The notes beneath the pieces are model-generated. The model was not told the origin of the DNA and did not search any database. It saw only the letters and a program-made list of their open reading frames with translations. A program made the translations under genes and the position numbers. This document shows, in pieces, positions 49,678-60,451 of a DNA stretch of 64,000 nucleotides (within the stretch, counting starts at the first letter, position 1; each line of letters opens with the position of its first letter). The DNA is from Actinomycetes bacterium (GTDB lineage: Bacteria > Actinomycetota > Aquicultoria > Aquicultorales > Aquicultoraceae). The stretch covers positions 1 through 64,000 of the forward strand of contig JAJYQA010000041.1 in the NCBI GenBank assembly GCA_021794835.1, written 5' to 3'.

Positions 49678-50460
49678 CTAATCTTCGTCTAGTCCACCAA
49701 ATCTTCTTCTTCTTTTTTGTAAATCTGCAACTGCCCTTAGGAAATCCTTTTTGTTAAAATCGGGCCATAACTTATCAGTTATCCATATCTCGACATAAGC
49801 AATCTGCCAGAGGAGGAAATTACTTACCCTTAACTCACCGCTGGTACGGATAAGCAATTCGGGATCCGGTATATCTGAAGTATACATGTAATGTGCGAAG
49901 ATTTCCTCATTAAAATCTAGGTTTTCTTTTCCTTCTTTTACCGCCTTACAGATTGCTCTTGCCGCATCTGTAATTTCTGCTCTTCCGCTATAGTTTAAAG
50001 CGATATTTAAATTCAGGGTTTTATTATCTTTTGTCCGTTCCTGTGCTTTTAAGAAAGCTTCTCTTGTGGATTCGGGCAATCCATCAATTCTTCCGATAAC
50101 CCGTATGCGGACCCCTTCGCTATTTAATTCATCGATCTCCTTGCTTAATTGCTCCTCAAATAGTTTCATCAGGCCTGATACCTCTTGTTTTGGCCTCTTC
50201 CAGTTTTCCGTCGAGAAGGTATATAGGGTGAGATACTCGACCCCAATCTCGGGTGCTATTTCAACAACTTGCCTTATCGCCTTAGCTCCCGCCCTATGTC
50301 CGGCTAGTCTTGGTTGCCCCTTACGTTTTGCCCATCTTCCATTGCCGTCCATAATAATAGCGACATGTCGTGGAACCTTCCTTTTCTTTATCTCATCTAT
50401 AGAAAGGTCTTCGCTCGATTTTTCAACCTTCCTGCGAAGACCCAGTTTACCCCTAACCAA
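49678..50460 (-). CDS. uppS: Undecaprenyl diphosphate synthase
   Basis: UppS extends farnesyl diphosphate to the C55 carrier for peptidoglycan. The 260 residues contain VAIIMDGNGRWAKRKGQPR (catalytic Asp), GAKAIRQVVEIA, LTLYTFSTENWKRP and LLIRTSGELRVSNFLLWQ. The start is TTG at 50460, seven bases after AAGAAGG; the first 30 residues are a polar extension before the conserved part. It uses isoprenoids made by dxr and ispG of the same run. Confidence 0.95.
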   Translation of the reverse strand: MVRGKLGLRRKVEKSSEDLSIDEIKKRKVPRHVAIIMDGNGRWAKRKGQPRLAGHRAGAKAIRQVVEIAPEIGVEYLTLYTFSTENWKRPKQEVSGLMKLFEEQLSKEIDELNSEGVRIRVIGRIDGLPESTREAFLKAQERTKDNKTLNLNIALNYSGRAEITDAARAICKAVKEGKENLDFNEEIFAHYMYTSDIPDPELLIRTSGELRVSNFLLWQIAYVEIWITDKLWPDFNKKDFLRAVADLQKRRRRFGGLDED

Positions 50461-50502
50461 ATTTTCAACCTTCTTTACAGACCCTTTAAGGTACGTAATT
50501 TC

Positions 50503-51060
50503 CTAGACTTCCATAATCTCTTTTTCTTTGTGCTGCAGAAGCACGTCTATTTCCTTGACGTATTTATCTGTCAGCTCGTCTACTTTTTTTTCGGCGCGTT
50601 TTCTTTCGTCCTCGGAGATCATTTTTTCATCTTCAAGGTCTTTCAGATCGTCTCTTGCCTCGTGTCTAACGTTTCGTATGGCCACCTTCCCGTCTTCCGC
50701 CATTTTCTTAACAACTTTTACAAAGTCTTTTCTCCTCTCCTCGCTGAGCGGTGGGAATGGGACTCTAATGAGATTACCGTCATTTGATGGATTGACGCCG
50801 AGGTCCGATGTCCTGATCGCCTTTTCAATTGCTGATATCGCCGACTTGTCCCAAGGCTGTATAATTGCCAGCTGTGCTTCCGGCGTGCTCACACTTGCTA
50901 TTTGTTTGAGCGGTGTTCTTGTCCCATAGTAGTCCACGGATATCCGGTCAAACAATGCGGCCGAGGCTCTTCCTGTTCTAACACCCGCAAACTCGCTTTT
51001 TATTGACGCTACGGCCTTCTTCATTTTATCCTCAGACTGCGCAAATACGTCTTGAACCAT
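50503..51060 (-). CDS. frr: Ribosome recycling factor
   Basis: RRF splits post-termination ribosomes with EF-G. The 185-residue product from the ATG at 51060 has the family motifs SEFAGVRTGRASAALFDRI, VDYYGTRTPLKQIASV, and VRNVRHEARDDLKDLE. GGGAGGT lies about 12 bases before the ATG; an ATG seven codons upstream would overlap pyrH. It follows pyrH immediately, the standard tsf-pyrH-frr order. Confidence 0.96.
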   Translation of the reverse strand: MVQDVFAQSEDKMKKAVASIKSEFAGVRTGRASAALFDRISVDYYGTRTPLKQIASVSTPEAQLAIIQPWDKSAISAIEKAIRTSDLGVNPSNDGNLIRVPFPPLSEERRKDFVKVVKKMAEDGKVAIRNVRHEARDDLKDLEDEKMISEDERKRAEKKVDELTDKYVKEIDVLLQHKEKEIMEV

Positions 51061-51061
51061 C

Positions 51062-52391
<1,330 letters not shown>

Positions 52392-52469
52392 CTCTAACCT
52401 CCTAAGATATCAGTAATTAAATATCAAAAGCAATAGAACGATCAACCTTGCTCCATTGCTCATTGCTCT

Positions 52470-52534
52470 GCGTGTAGGGCAGCTTAAGCTGCCCTACACG
52501 CGTTACCCGTTTTCATAACACGAAAACGGGTAAC
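52470..52534 (-). other. Two back-to-back hairpins between rpsB and tsf
   Basis: 52470-52501 is a perfect 32-bp palindrome with no spacer (GCGTGTAGGGCAGCTT and its complement). Directly next to it 52502-52534 has 13-bp arms GTTACCCGTTTTC around a 7-nt loop. No T tract follows on the minus strand, so these are probably not simple terminators; attenuation, mRNA processing or a repeat insertion are possible. TTGCTCCATTGCTCATTGC heptamer words precede them. Confidence 0.65.
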
Positions 52535-52587
52535 TTTCTCCAGTAATCATTACATTACGCCTTTACATAGTTACATAGCGTCCTACA

Positions 52588-53427
52588 TCAAGACTCTTGT
52601 TTCTTGGCTTCTTCGTTAACAGCCTCTTCTTCGGCCTCAAGACTTGCCGCCGGGGTATCCTTCACGTGAACGCTTAAAGTCTCAGCCGGAGCCTCTACCT
52701 CCGGTGCCGCCTCGGCAGCTTCCGCCTCAGCTTCAGCTTGAGCCTGCCAGGTCTCTTTGCCTTCGAGAGCAGCATCAGCAATAACCCGGGTTATTAAGGT
52801 AACCGCACGAATCGCATCGTCGTTGCCTGGAATCACATAGTCGATCTCATCCGGATCGCAATTTGTGTCGACGATGGCGACGATCGGTATCTCAAGACGC
52901 CTTGCCTCTTGAACCGCGATTCTCTCCTTCCTCGGGTCAATTATAAACACCGCACCGGGAAGCCTGCTCATGCTCCTTATTCCACCAAGGTTGCGATCAA
53001 GTTTCTCCCTCTCCGCATTGACCTTTAGAAGCTCCTTCTTCGACATGTGGGCCGGACTCTCTTCGCTTATCCTCTCCAAGTCCTCAAGCCTTTTAATGCG
53101 GCCATGAATTGTCCTGAAGTTTGTAAGTGTGCCGCCGAGCCAGCGGTAGCTGACATACGGCATTCCGCTTTTGACCGACTCCTCATGGATGGCTTCCTGT
53201 GCCTGTTTTTTTGTTCCAACGAAAAGGATTTGCTCTCCAGTAGCGGCAACATCTCTTACAAATGAGTAAGCCTTTTCTAATAGTTCAAGGGTTTTCTGAA
53301 GGTCGATGATGTAGATGCCGTTTCTTTCGGTAAAGATATACGGTTTCATTTTGGGATTCCACCTACGTGTCTGATGACCGAAGTGAACACCCGCTTCTAA
53401 AAGGTGCTTCATGGAAACAACCGCCAT
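52588..53427 (-). CDS. rpsB: 30S ribosomal protein S2
   Basis: S2 is an essential small-subunit protein. From the ATG at 53427 behind AAAGGGGG the product has 279 residues with [40 protein letters not shown] and [15 protein letters not shown]. The C-terminal 50 residues or so are an Ala/Glu-rich acidic tail, a frequent but variable feature in Actinomycetota. A 14-residue upstream extension is rejected. The 5' UTR is about 100 nt and could hold an S2 autoregulatory leader, but I could not confirm a known fold. Confidence 0.96.
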   Translation of the reverse strand: MAVVSMKHLLEAGVHFGHQTRRWNPKMKPYIFTERNGIYIIDLQKTLELLEKAYSFVRDVAATGEQILFVGTKKQAQEAIHEESVKSGMPYVSYRWLGGTLTNFRTIHGRIKRLEDLERISEESPAHMSKKELLKVNAEREKLDRNLGGIRSMSRLPGAVFIIDPRKERIAVQEARRLEIPIVAIVDTNCDPDEIDYVIPGNDDAIRAVTLITRVIADAALEGKETWQAQAEAEAEAAEAAPEVEAPAETLSVHVKDTPAASLEAEEEAVNEEAKKQES

Positions 53428-53527
53428 GGTTGCACCCCCTTTCTCTGGTTTTTCCTCCGCCGGCTTCAACTCCTATCCGACCCAGTGGGCACCAGAACAG
53501 AATTCACCAGCGTGTGTAATCTGGCAT

Positions 53528-53557
53528 AGTTTATCATAAAGGCTAGTATTAGGGCAA
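53528..53557 (-). promoter_or_regulatory. Possible rpsB promoter
   Basis: On the minus strand TTGCCC (53557-53552) and TAAACT (53533-53528) are 18 bp apart, about 100 bp before the rpsB start. The match is moderate. Confidence 0.45.
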
Positions 53558-53574
53558 GCCTACTGCGGAGGATA

Positions 53575-54378
53575 TTAGTCGTGATGGACAAGCTGGGCGC
53601 TTCTCATTTTTGCCTTCAGCCTTAAGATAGCCTTCGTATGCAGTTGTGATACCCTGGATTCGGTTACCCCTAGGATATCGCCGATTTCCCTTAGGGTAAG
53701 TCCATCGTAGTAGTAGAGGGAGATAACAGTTCTTTCCCTTTCAGGAAGTTTCTTTATCGCATCGGCCAGGATGTATTTTATCTCTTCAAATTCAAAAGTT
53801 TGCGCAGGGTCAGGGCTTGCTGTATCTTCAATGCTGTCTATCAGGCTTACTTTGTCATCTTTTTCACCCACGCTCCAAAGCTCCTCCAGCGCAAGAACCG
53901 ACGTGTAACTTAGCTGCGCCAAGAGTTCGTTATGCTCCTCGATGGTTATACCCATTGCTTTTGCGACCTCTTCATCGGTAGGTACACGCCTGAGCTCGTT
54001 TTCAAGCTCGTAATAAACGCGCTCAAGTTCCCGTGCCCGGTATCTGACTGAGCGGGGAACCCAGTCAAGTGCCCTTAACTCGTCAATGATCGCGCCTTTA
54101 ATACGAGTTATCGCATAAGTCTCAAACTTTATCGCACGGCTCATATCATATTTCTCGATTGCGTCGATTAAGCCAAAGATACCGTAGCTTACAAGGTCTC
54201 CTTGATCTACGCTTTGCGGAAGGCTTGCAGAAATTCGCCCGGCGATATACTTAACCAGCGGTGAGTAATGCAGGATCAATCTATCCCGTGTATCTTGGCA
54301 GTTATTGTTTTTGTATTCTCGCCAGAGCTCATTTATGTTGGTTTCTTTTTGTACGTTAGTTTCTTTTTGCATACCCAT
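53575..54378 (-). CDS. whiG: FliA/WhiG-family RNA polymerase sigma factor
   Basis: WhiG-type sigma factors direct sporulation or motility genes. The 267 residues from the ATG at 54378 (behind GAGGGC) include region 2, GDLVSYGIFGLIDAIEKYD and IKFETYAITRIKGAIIDEL, region 3 DWVPRSVRYRARELERVY and region 4 with LREIGDILGVTESRVSQLH. The N-terminus carries a short duplicated QKETN motif from a 15-bp repeat. The position next to rpsB-tsf-pyrH-frr equals that of Streptomyces whiG. No flagellar gene lies in the window, so FliA-like motility control cannot be excluded. Confidence 0.9.
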   Translation of the reverse strand: MGMQKETNVQKETNINELWREYKNNNCQDTRDRLILHYSPLVKYIAGRISASLPQSVDQGDLVSYGIFGLIDAIEKYDMSRAIKFETYAITRIKGAIIDELRALDWVPRSVRYRARELERVYYELENELRRVPTDEEVAKAMGITIEEHNELLAQLSYTSVLALEELWSVGEKDDKVSLIDSIEDTASPDPAQTFEFEEIKYILADAIKKLPERERTVISLYYYDGLTLREIGDILGVTESRVSQLHTKAILRLKAKMRSAQLVHHD

Positions 54379-54412
54379 TCTTGCCCTCGCGGACCGGCCA
54401 GTTCGGCGATTC

Positions 54413-55306
54413 CTACGCTCTAGGATGCGATCGCATGTAGACATCCTTAAGCCTCGTCTTACTTAAATGAGTATAAACTTGAGTTGACGATAAATCAACG
54501 TGTCCTAAGAGTTCTTGTATATATCTTAGGTCCGCTCCCGCCTCAAGTAGGTGAGTCGCAAAGGAATGACGTATCGTATGTGGAGTAATCCCCCTGCTTA
54601 AACCCACCGCCCTAACGTATTTTGCCATTATGCTTCTGGCTCCGTGGGCCGTAAGTCTCTCCCCTTTAAAATTCAAAAATAAGGCGGTTGTTGCCCCTTC
54701 TTTTCTCTTTTTAGCAAAAACTCTTCTGCCGTCTTTAAGGTAGGTGCGCACTGCGTCGGCGGCCACCTTGTGGATCGGTACAATTCTTTCCTTCCGACCT
54801 TTACCGAAAACTCTTACTTCTAGATTTTGGTAGTCGATGTTATCGAGGTTAAGATCTACGAGCTCACTTACGCGAATACCTGCCGCGTAGAGAATCTCAA
54901 GAATCGCTTTGTCTCGAAGACCTTGCGGGGTTGTTAGGTCGGGCGACGCCAGCAACTCGGCAACGGCATTTTCTTTTAGAAACTTTGGAAGCTTCTTCTC
55001 TATTTTAGGTGCCGAAATGATATCTGCGGGGCTTTTTTTATTGCCGGATTCTCTCTGGTTGAATTTATAGAAAGCTCTTATGGCCGACAGTTTTCTGGCA
55101 ATGCTCTTGCGGCTATAGTTTTTTGACTGCAGATGGCCAAGATAGTTTCTTATGATTTTATAATCAACGTCGCCAAGCTCTTTTTTACATTCTTTAATGT
55201 AGGTAAAAAACTGCTCAACGTCATGCTTATAGGCTGCAATTGAGTTCTTTGACAAATTGCGCTCGGCATATAGATATTTTAAGAACCTGTCTTCTGCCTC
55301 ATTCAT
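54413..55306 (-). CDS. xerC: Tyrosine recombinase XerC/XerD
   Basis: A Xer-type recombinase resolves chromosome dimers at dif. The 297 residues consist of an N-terminal SAM-like core-binding domain (YAERNLSKNSIAAYKHDVEQ) and a catalytic domain with Arg in AAGIRVSELVDL, Lys in GKGRKERIVPI, HTIRHSFATHLLEAG, LLGHVDLSSTQVYTHL with Tyr nucleophile. Whether it is the C or D type cannot be said from sequence. It lies directly upstream of whiG, as in actinobacterial xer-(dprA)-whiG-rpsB regions. Confidence 0.9.
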   Translation of the reverse strand: MNEAEDRFLKYLYAERNLSKNSIAAYKHDVEQFFTYIKECKKELGDVDYKIIRNYLGHLQSKNYSRKSIARKLSAIRAFYKFNQRESGNKKSPADIISAPKIEKKLPKFLKENAVAELLASPDLTTPQGLRDKAILEILYAAGIRVSELVDLNLDNIDYQNLEVRVFGKGRKERIVPIHKVAADAVRTYLKDGRRVFAKKRKEGATTALFLNFKGERLTAHGARSIMAKYVRAVGLSRGITPHTIRHSFATHLLEAGADLRYIQELLGHVDLSSTQVYTHLSKTRLKDVYMRSHPRA

Positions 55307-55378
55307 TGCTTCATTTATCCAGTATTTATGCTATCTATATTATTACTACTTATTATTCGACCGGCCCTGTCTTTTTCT

Positions 55379-55666
55379 TTAATCCTTAGTCTCGGGGATT
55401 ACCTGCGCGATTGCGTCTTTTGCAATCTTAAGCGTTACATCCTTATCCACCTGCAGCATTATGACGTCTTCCCGGATACTTTTTACTGTTCCAATAATGC
55501 CTCCGATTGTTACTACCTCGGAGTTAACCTTGAGGCTCTCGATCAGTTTTCGCCGTGTCTGTGCCCTTTTTCTTTGCGGTAAAACCAGCAGGAAATAATA
55601 TGCAGCCACAATTATTACGACGTAGAGGATGAGCAAGGCTTGCCCGCTTATTTGACTCTTTACCAT
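55379..55666 (-). CDS. yajC: Preprotein translocase subunit YajC
   Basis: YajC accompanies SecDF at the Sec translocon. The 95 residues have one N-terminal membrane helix (LLILYVVIIVAAYYFLLVLPQRKR) and the conserved SLKVNSEVVTIGGIIGTVKSI domain. GGGAGCTGG precedes the ATG. The tgt-yajC order is common in bacteria; secD/secF that often follow are absent here and xer comes next. Confidence 0.95.
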   Translation of the reverse strand: MVKSQISGQALLILYVVIIVAAYYFLLVLPQRKRAQTRRKLIESLKVNSEVVTIGGIIGTVKSIREDVIMLQVDKDVTLKIAKDAIAQVIPETKD

Positions 55667-55742
55667 TGTACCAGCTCCCGCCTATTTAAATTTAACGCTA
55701 CTATTATACTTTATTCTTCAACCGCTTCTTGTTAACCTGCTT

Positions 55743-56861
<1,119 letters not shown>

Positions 56862-56916
56862 CTATTCACCATTCCAACGTCTTACGGAGCTTTAGTCCTG
56901 CACTACAATTCGTAAT

Positions 56917-57939
56917 TTAGATTATAAACATTGCATCGCCAAAGCTGTAGAACCTATAGCGATTGCTTATTGCCTCATGATAGGCCTTTAACATTAAATC
57001 TCTTCCACCAAATGCGGCTACCAGCATAAGAAGCGTTGACCTCGGTAGGTGAAAGTTCGTAATCAAGGCGTCTACCATCTTAAACTTATACCCAGGATAA
57101 ATAAAAAGTCTCGTGTTGGCGGTTCCTGAAACCAGCCTGCCGGTCTCTCCCGCAGTCTCGAGCACTCGGACCGACGTCGTCCCCACTGCAACAATCCGGC
57201 CTCCGCGCTTTTTTGTCTCGTCTATAGCCGCCGCCGTCGCCTTGGTTACGCTGTAGAGCTCGCTGTGCATCTTATGATCCTCAACAACCTCTTCCCGAAC
57301 CGGCCTAAAGGTATCGATACCTACTCTTAATGTTACAGCAACAACTATAACGCCGCGCTTTTCAAGCCGCTCCATTAACTCCGGCGTGAAGTGCAACCCG
57401 GCTGTAGGTGCGGCAACCGAGCCGCGCTTTTCGGCATAAATCGTCTGGTACCTATCTAACTCATCCAGTGGTTTGGTTATATACGGTGGTAGCGGCACTT
57501 CACCAAGCTCATCTATTAGGCGGTTAAAGTCCCCATCATAGTGAAACGATACCAGCCTCTCGCCACCAGTAAGCCGCTTTTCTATCCTTGCAAGAAGACG
57601 ACCGCTGCCAAATATCACCTCGGTCCCTTGCGGGAGGCGACGGCCTGGCCTTACCAGCACTTCCCAGAGATCCTTTTCAACCTCGGCAAGTAAAAATATT
57701 TCAACCTGACCGCCGGTTTTTGCCTTCTGCCCTTTTAACCTTGCCGGAATAACTTTTGTGTTATTAACGACCAGGCAATCTCCCGGCTCTAAATACTGCT
57801 CAATGTCTCTAAATATTTTATGCTCTATATCGCCGGTGTCTCTGTGGATAATCATGAGCCGCGAGGCGTCCCGCGGCTCAATCGGGTCTTGTGCTATTAG
57901 CTCCTTCGGCAGCTCGTAGTTAAATTCTTCTGTCCTCAC
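56917..57939 (-). CDS. queA: S-adenosylmethionine:tRNA ribosyltransferase-isomerase
   Basis: QueA adds the epoxycyclopentane from SAM to preQ1 in tRNA. The 340 residues begin EEFNYELPKELIAQDP and include PRDASRLMII, LVNNTKVIPARL, GSVAAPTAGLHFTPELM and FHLPRSTLLMLVAAFGG. The start is GTG at 57939. It stands 56 bp before tgt and 7 bp after the DUF2905 gene. Confidence 0.97.
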   Translation of the reverse strand: MRTEEFNYELPKELIAQDPIEPRDASRLMIIHRDTGDIEHKIFRDIEQYLEPGDCLVVNNTKVIPARLKGQKAKTGGQVEIFLLAEVEKDLWEVLVRPGRRLPQGTEVIFGSGRLLARIEKRLTGGERLVSFHYDGDFNRLIDELGEVPLPPYITKPLDELDRYQTIYAEKRGSVAAPTAGLHFTPELMERLEKRGVIVVAVTLRVGIDTFRPVREEVVEDHKMHSELYSVTKATAAAIDETKKRGGRIVAVGTTSVRVLETAGETGRLVSGTANTRLFIYPGYKFKMVDALITNFHLPRSTLLMLVAAFGGRDLMLKAYHEAISNRYRFYSFGDAMFII

Positions 57940-57945
57940 TACTTT

Positions 57946-58182
57946 TTACCGCCTTAACAACCATAGAACCACATTTAGGACAATCGTTAGGATTATGCTT
58001 ATAAGTATAGACGTCACAATCGGGAAAAACACGCTCCACCCATCACGTTTATAAAAGATATCGCCCGGCAATTTCGTTATTCCAAAACCCTTACCGATAA
58101 GAAATACAAATATACCAACTACAGCAATAACCCCTGCAAATATTATCAAGAATCTACCCAGTTGCTCGAGACTCACCTTCAT
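57946..58182 (-). CDS. DUF2905-family small membrane protein
   Basis: The 78-residue protein has two membrane helices (about residues 10-30 and 50-75) around LPGDIFYKRDGWSVFFPI, the family hallmark. DUF2905 genes usually lie between ruvB and queA or queH; here ruvABC is absent but queA and queH are adjacent. The 5' end overlaps queH by 29 bp. Function unknown. Confidence 0.9.
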   Translation of the reverse strand: MKVSLEQLGRFLIIFAGVIAVVGIFVFLIGKGFGITKLPGDIFYKRDGWSVFFPIVTSILISIILTIVLNVVLWLLRR

Positions 58183-58738
58183 CGCTCCTTACCTGATTAA
58201 CTACGCGGTCAAGCTTTTTTGCATACCGCTCCAACTCACTGTAGACACAGCCACAGTAAGGCTGGCGGTACATGCCCAGCTCCTTTGCCCTGGCCTGACC
58301 CTCCCTAAATCCGGGCCGGAAATCCCAGTACTTAAACTCTATGCCATAAATATTCCCGATCGACTCGCCCAGCTCTTTTATAAGTTCGTGTTTTTGGTAC
58401 GGGCTTACAAGCAAGGTAGTTGTATAGATATCGTAGCCTTTTTCGGCAGCAAATTTCGCCGCCTCGTTTAGCCTTATACTATAGCATACGCGGCACCTAT
58501 CGCTCTCCTTGCCAGTGACTTCTTTAAAGTAAATTGTAGGGTCATACTCGCCAACCCTTAGCTCCACCCTGTTTAATGAACAAAACCAAGACAGGGCCTC
58601 AAGCCGCCTCATATATTCCATGGACGGATGGATATTGGGGTTAAAAAAGAAGCTCGTTATATTATAACTTTCCTGCAAAACGCCATACGGGTGCACAAAG
58701 CAAGGTCCGCAGCACGTATGAACAAGCAAATTTTTCAT
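58154..58738 (-). CDS. queH: Epoxyqueuosine reductase QueH
   Basis: QueH reduces epoxyqueuosine to queuosine in tRNA and replaces the B12-dependent QueG. The 194 residues carry the four cluster cysteines in HTCCGPC (9, 10) and CRVC, and the C-terminal YRQPYCGCVYS. AAAGGTGATGAA precedes the ATG. Together with queA and tgt it makes the late queuosine pathway complete; preQ1 synthesis genes are not in the window. Confidence 0.94.
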   Translation of the reverse strand: MKNLLVHTCCGPCFVHPYGVLQESYNITSFFFNPNIHPSMEYMRRLEALSWFCSLNRVELRVGEYDPTIYFKEVTGKESDRCRVCYSIRLNEAAKFAAEKGYDIYTTTLLVSPYQKHELIKELGESIGNIYGIEFKYWDFRPGFREGQARAKELGMYRQPYCGCVYSELERYAKKLDRVVNQVRSDEGESRATG

Positions 58739-58755
58739 TTCATCACCTTTTTGTA

Positions 58756-58834
58756 GCTTTCAGCCTTCAGCTATCAGCTGTCAGCTTTTATTTAATCCTG
58801 CTGATAGCTGATTGCCGATAGCTGATTGCTTAAT
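58756..58834 (+). repeat. Heptamer array GCTATCA/GCTGATT
   Basis: 58756-58790 reads GCTTTCA, GCCTTCA, GCTATCA, GCTGTCA, GCTTTTA; 58800-58834 reads GCTGATA, GCTGATT, GCCGATA, GCTGATT, GCTTAAT. The two halves are partly inverted (AGCTATCAGC against GCTGATAGCT) and could fold. They fill the gap between queH and the divergent metallo-beta-lactamase-like gene. Confidence 0.75.
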
Positions 58835-58948
58835 TTTATTTTATTTCCCCGAATATTTTATAGCAACGTCTGGAATATATAAGAGCAACCTGGTTAGGCA
58901 CAACGATTTTTCTCACGGTAAACTGTATAGGCTCTTGGGAGAGTTTGG

Positions 58949-59638
58949 ATGCTTCAAAACAACAAAAAAGGCGTTTATTGGATAGGGACATATATGCCGA
59001 TCTCCGGGCTATCGATAAACGCCTATCTTATAATCGACGATATGCCGACGCTTATAAATGCCGGTGCTCCCATTACGGTAGATAAGCTTATTAAAAAGCT
59101 AGAAACAATCATCGAGCCTAAGGAGCTGCAATATATCGTCTTAAACCAGGCCGATATTTCCTACGCTGGAGGTCTAAAAACCCTCACCACCCTTGCGCCC
59201 CAGTCTAGAATTGTTACAAGCAAGTATGAATCATACCGGTTGGGCCTCTACGAGCTTTTGATCCAGCCGCTTATAATACAGGACGAGGACACCTTAAATA
59301 TTGGGAACAATACGCTTTATTTCTACTCCGCGCCCTTTGTCGGCTCACCCGATGCGGTTTATGTCTATACCGACCTTGACGGCATTCTTTTCTCGGGAGA
59401 GGCCTTTTCGACAACAGTCTTAGGTTGGGAAACAGTTAATGCGCACGACCTAACTGAGCTTGTTGAGGCTTACTATGACATATATATAGGGGACTCTGAG
59501 ATCGCCCGCAACTCTATTGTAAGGTTGAAGGAGCTAGATATCCGGCTTATCGCACCTGGCCATGGGCCGGTGCTGAAAAATTATGTCCACAAATACATTG
59601 ATGCGCTAGGCAAAGGTTTCGCCTTTACGCTTGAATAG
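58949..59638 (+). CDS. Degenerate metallo-beta-lactamase-fold (flavodiiron-like) protein
   Basis: The 229-residue protein follows the fold of the ODP/flavodiiron metallo-beta-lactamase domain: GTYMPISGLSINAYLI, a ligand-loop position reading LNQADISYAGGL, PFVGSPDAVYVY, ILFSGEAFS and APGHGPVL. In active flavodiiron proteins the loop is NHxExDHSGSL; here nearly all ligands of HxExDH are replaced, as is the following His, and only the last His and an acidic residue remain. No flavodoxin domain is attached. It is therefore probably not an oxygen reductase but a sensor or binding protein. GGGAGAG precedes the ATG. Confidence 0.75.
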   Translation: MLQNNKKGVYWIGTYMPISGLSINAYLIIDDMPTLINAGAPITVDKLIKKLETIIEPKELQYIVLNQADISYAGGLKTLTTLAPQSRIVTSKYESYRLGLYELLIQPLIIQDEDTLNIGNNTLYFYSAPFVGSPDAVYVYTDLDGILFSGEAFSTTVLGWETVNAHDLTELVEAYYDIYIGDSEIARNSIVRLKELDIRLIAPGHGPVLKNYVHKYIDALGKGFAFTLE

Positions 59639-59665
59639 TAACATAACAATATTGTTTACCAAAAA

Positions 59666-60451
59666 TCACTTGGCAAGCCAATTGAGCAAATCCTGTACCT
59701 CGCCAACGTTTTGCACGACGTAATCGGCTTCACCTATTATACTTGGTTCAGCCTCGTCTGAGGCCACGGCAATTGAGACGGTCTCTACCCTACCTTCGTT
59801 CCTTAGGGCTTTAAAGGCCCTAAACGCATCCACATCGGTCATGTCGTCACCTAGATAAAGGGCCCTCTCGAGCCCTTTACGAAGCGCAACAACCGTCACC
59901 GCCTTGCCCTTATTTACATTAAGATCGGGCTTCAACTCAATCACATATCTGCCTTCAAGGCTTTTTAGGGGATATTTCTCAAGAAAAGGCTTTATACTCT
60001 GCTTGATGGATATCTTCGCTAATTTTTTATCCTGGGCCTGCCGATAGTGGATAGCGACGCCGAGTTTTTTCTTTTCAACAACCAGGTCGAAGCCATCAAG
60101 AATGGCCGTAAGCTCTACCGCAAGATTTGATGCAAGGCCGTAGAAGTCGAAGGCCTCCGGAACGTAGAACTGCTTGCCGTCATCCAGCCACTCGAGACCG
60201 TGATTGCCTATATAGATTATATCATCCAGTCCGACGACTTTTTTAGCTTCGTTGGAATCCCTTCCGCTTACAATACTAACCACTGCATATTTACCAGCTA
60301 ATCTTTTTATTATACTGCGCATCTCGTCAGTAATTATGGCATCGTCCGGCGTGGGGGCAATTTCGCTTAGGGTGCCGTCCAGGTCGCTGAATATTCCCGT
60401 CTTACGCGGATTTGCTATTTGCGGTTCCAGCAAATCGTATATATCGATCAT
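59666..60451 (-). CDS. otsB: Trehalose-6-phosphate phosphatase (HAD family)
   Basis: OtsB removes phosphate from trehalose 6-phosphate. The 261 residues have HAD motif I FSDLDGTLSEIAP, IVSGRDSNEAKK, GNHGLEW, and ALYLGDDMTDVDAF, all characteristic of OtsB. GGAG stands before the ATG. It overlaps the glycosyltransferase upstream by 50 bp. No otsA is in the window; the neighbouring GT4 enzyme might provide the sugar phosphate, or the substrate may be a related phosphate. Confidence 0.85.
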   Translation of the reverse strand: MIDIYDLLEPQIANPRKTGIFSDLDGTLSEIAPTPDDAIITDEMRSIIKRLAGKYAVVSIVSGRDSNEAKKVVGLDDIIYIGNHGLEWLDDGKQFYVPEAFDFYGLASNLAVELTAILDGFDLVVEKKKLGVAIHYRQAQDKKLAKISIKQSIKPFLEKYPLKSLEGRYVIELKPDLNVNKGKAVTVVALRKGLERALYLGDDMTDVDAFRAFKALRNEGRVETVSIAVASDEAEPSIIGEADYVVQNVGEVQDLLNWLAK

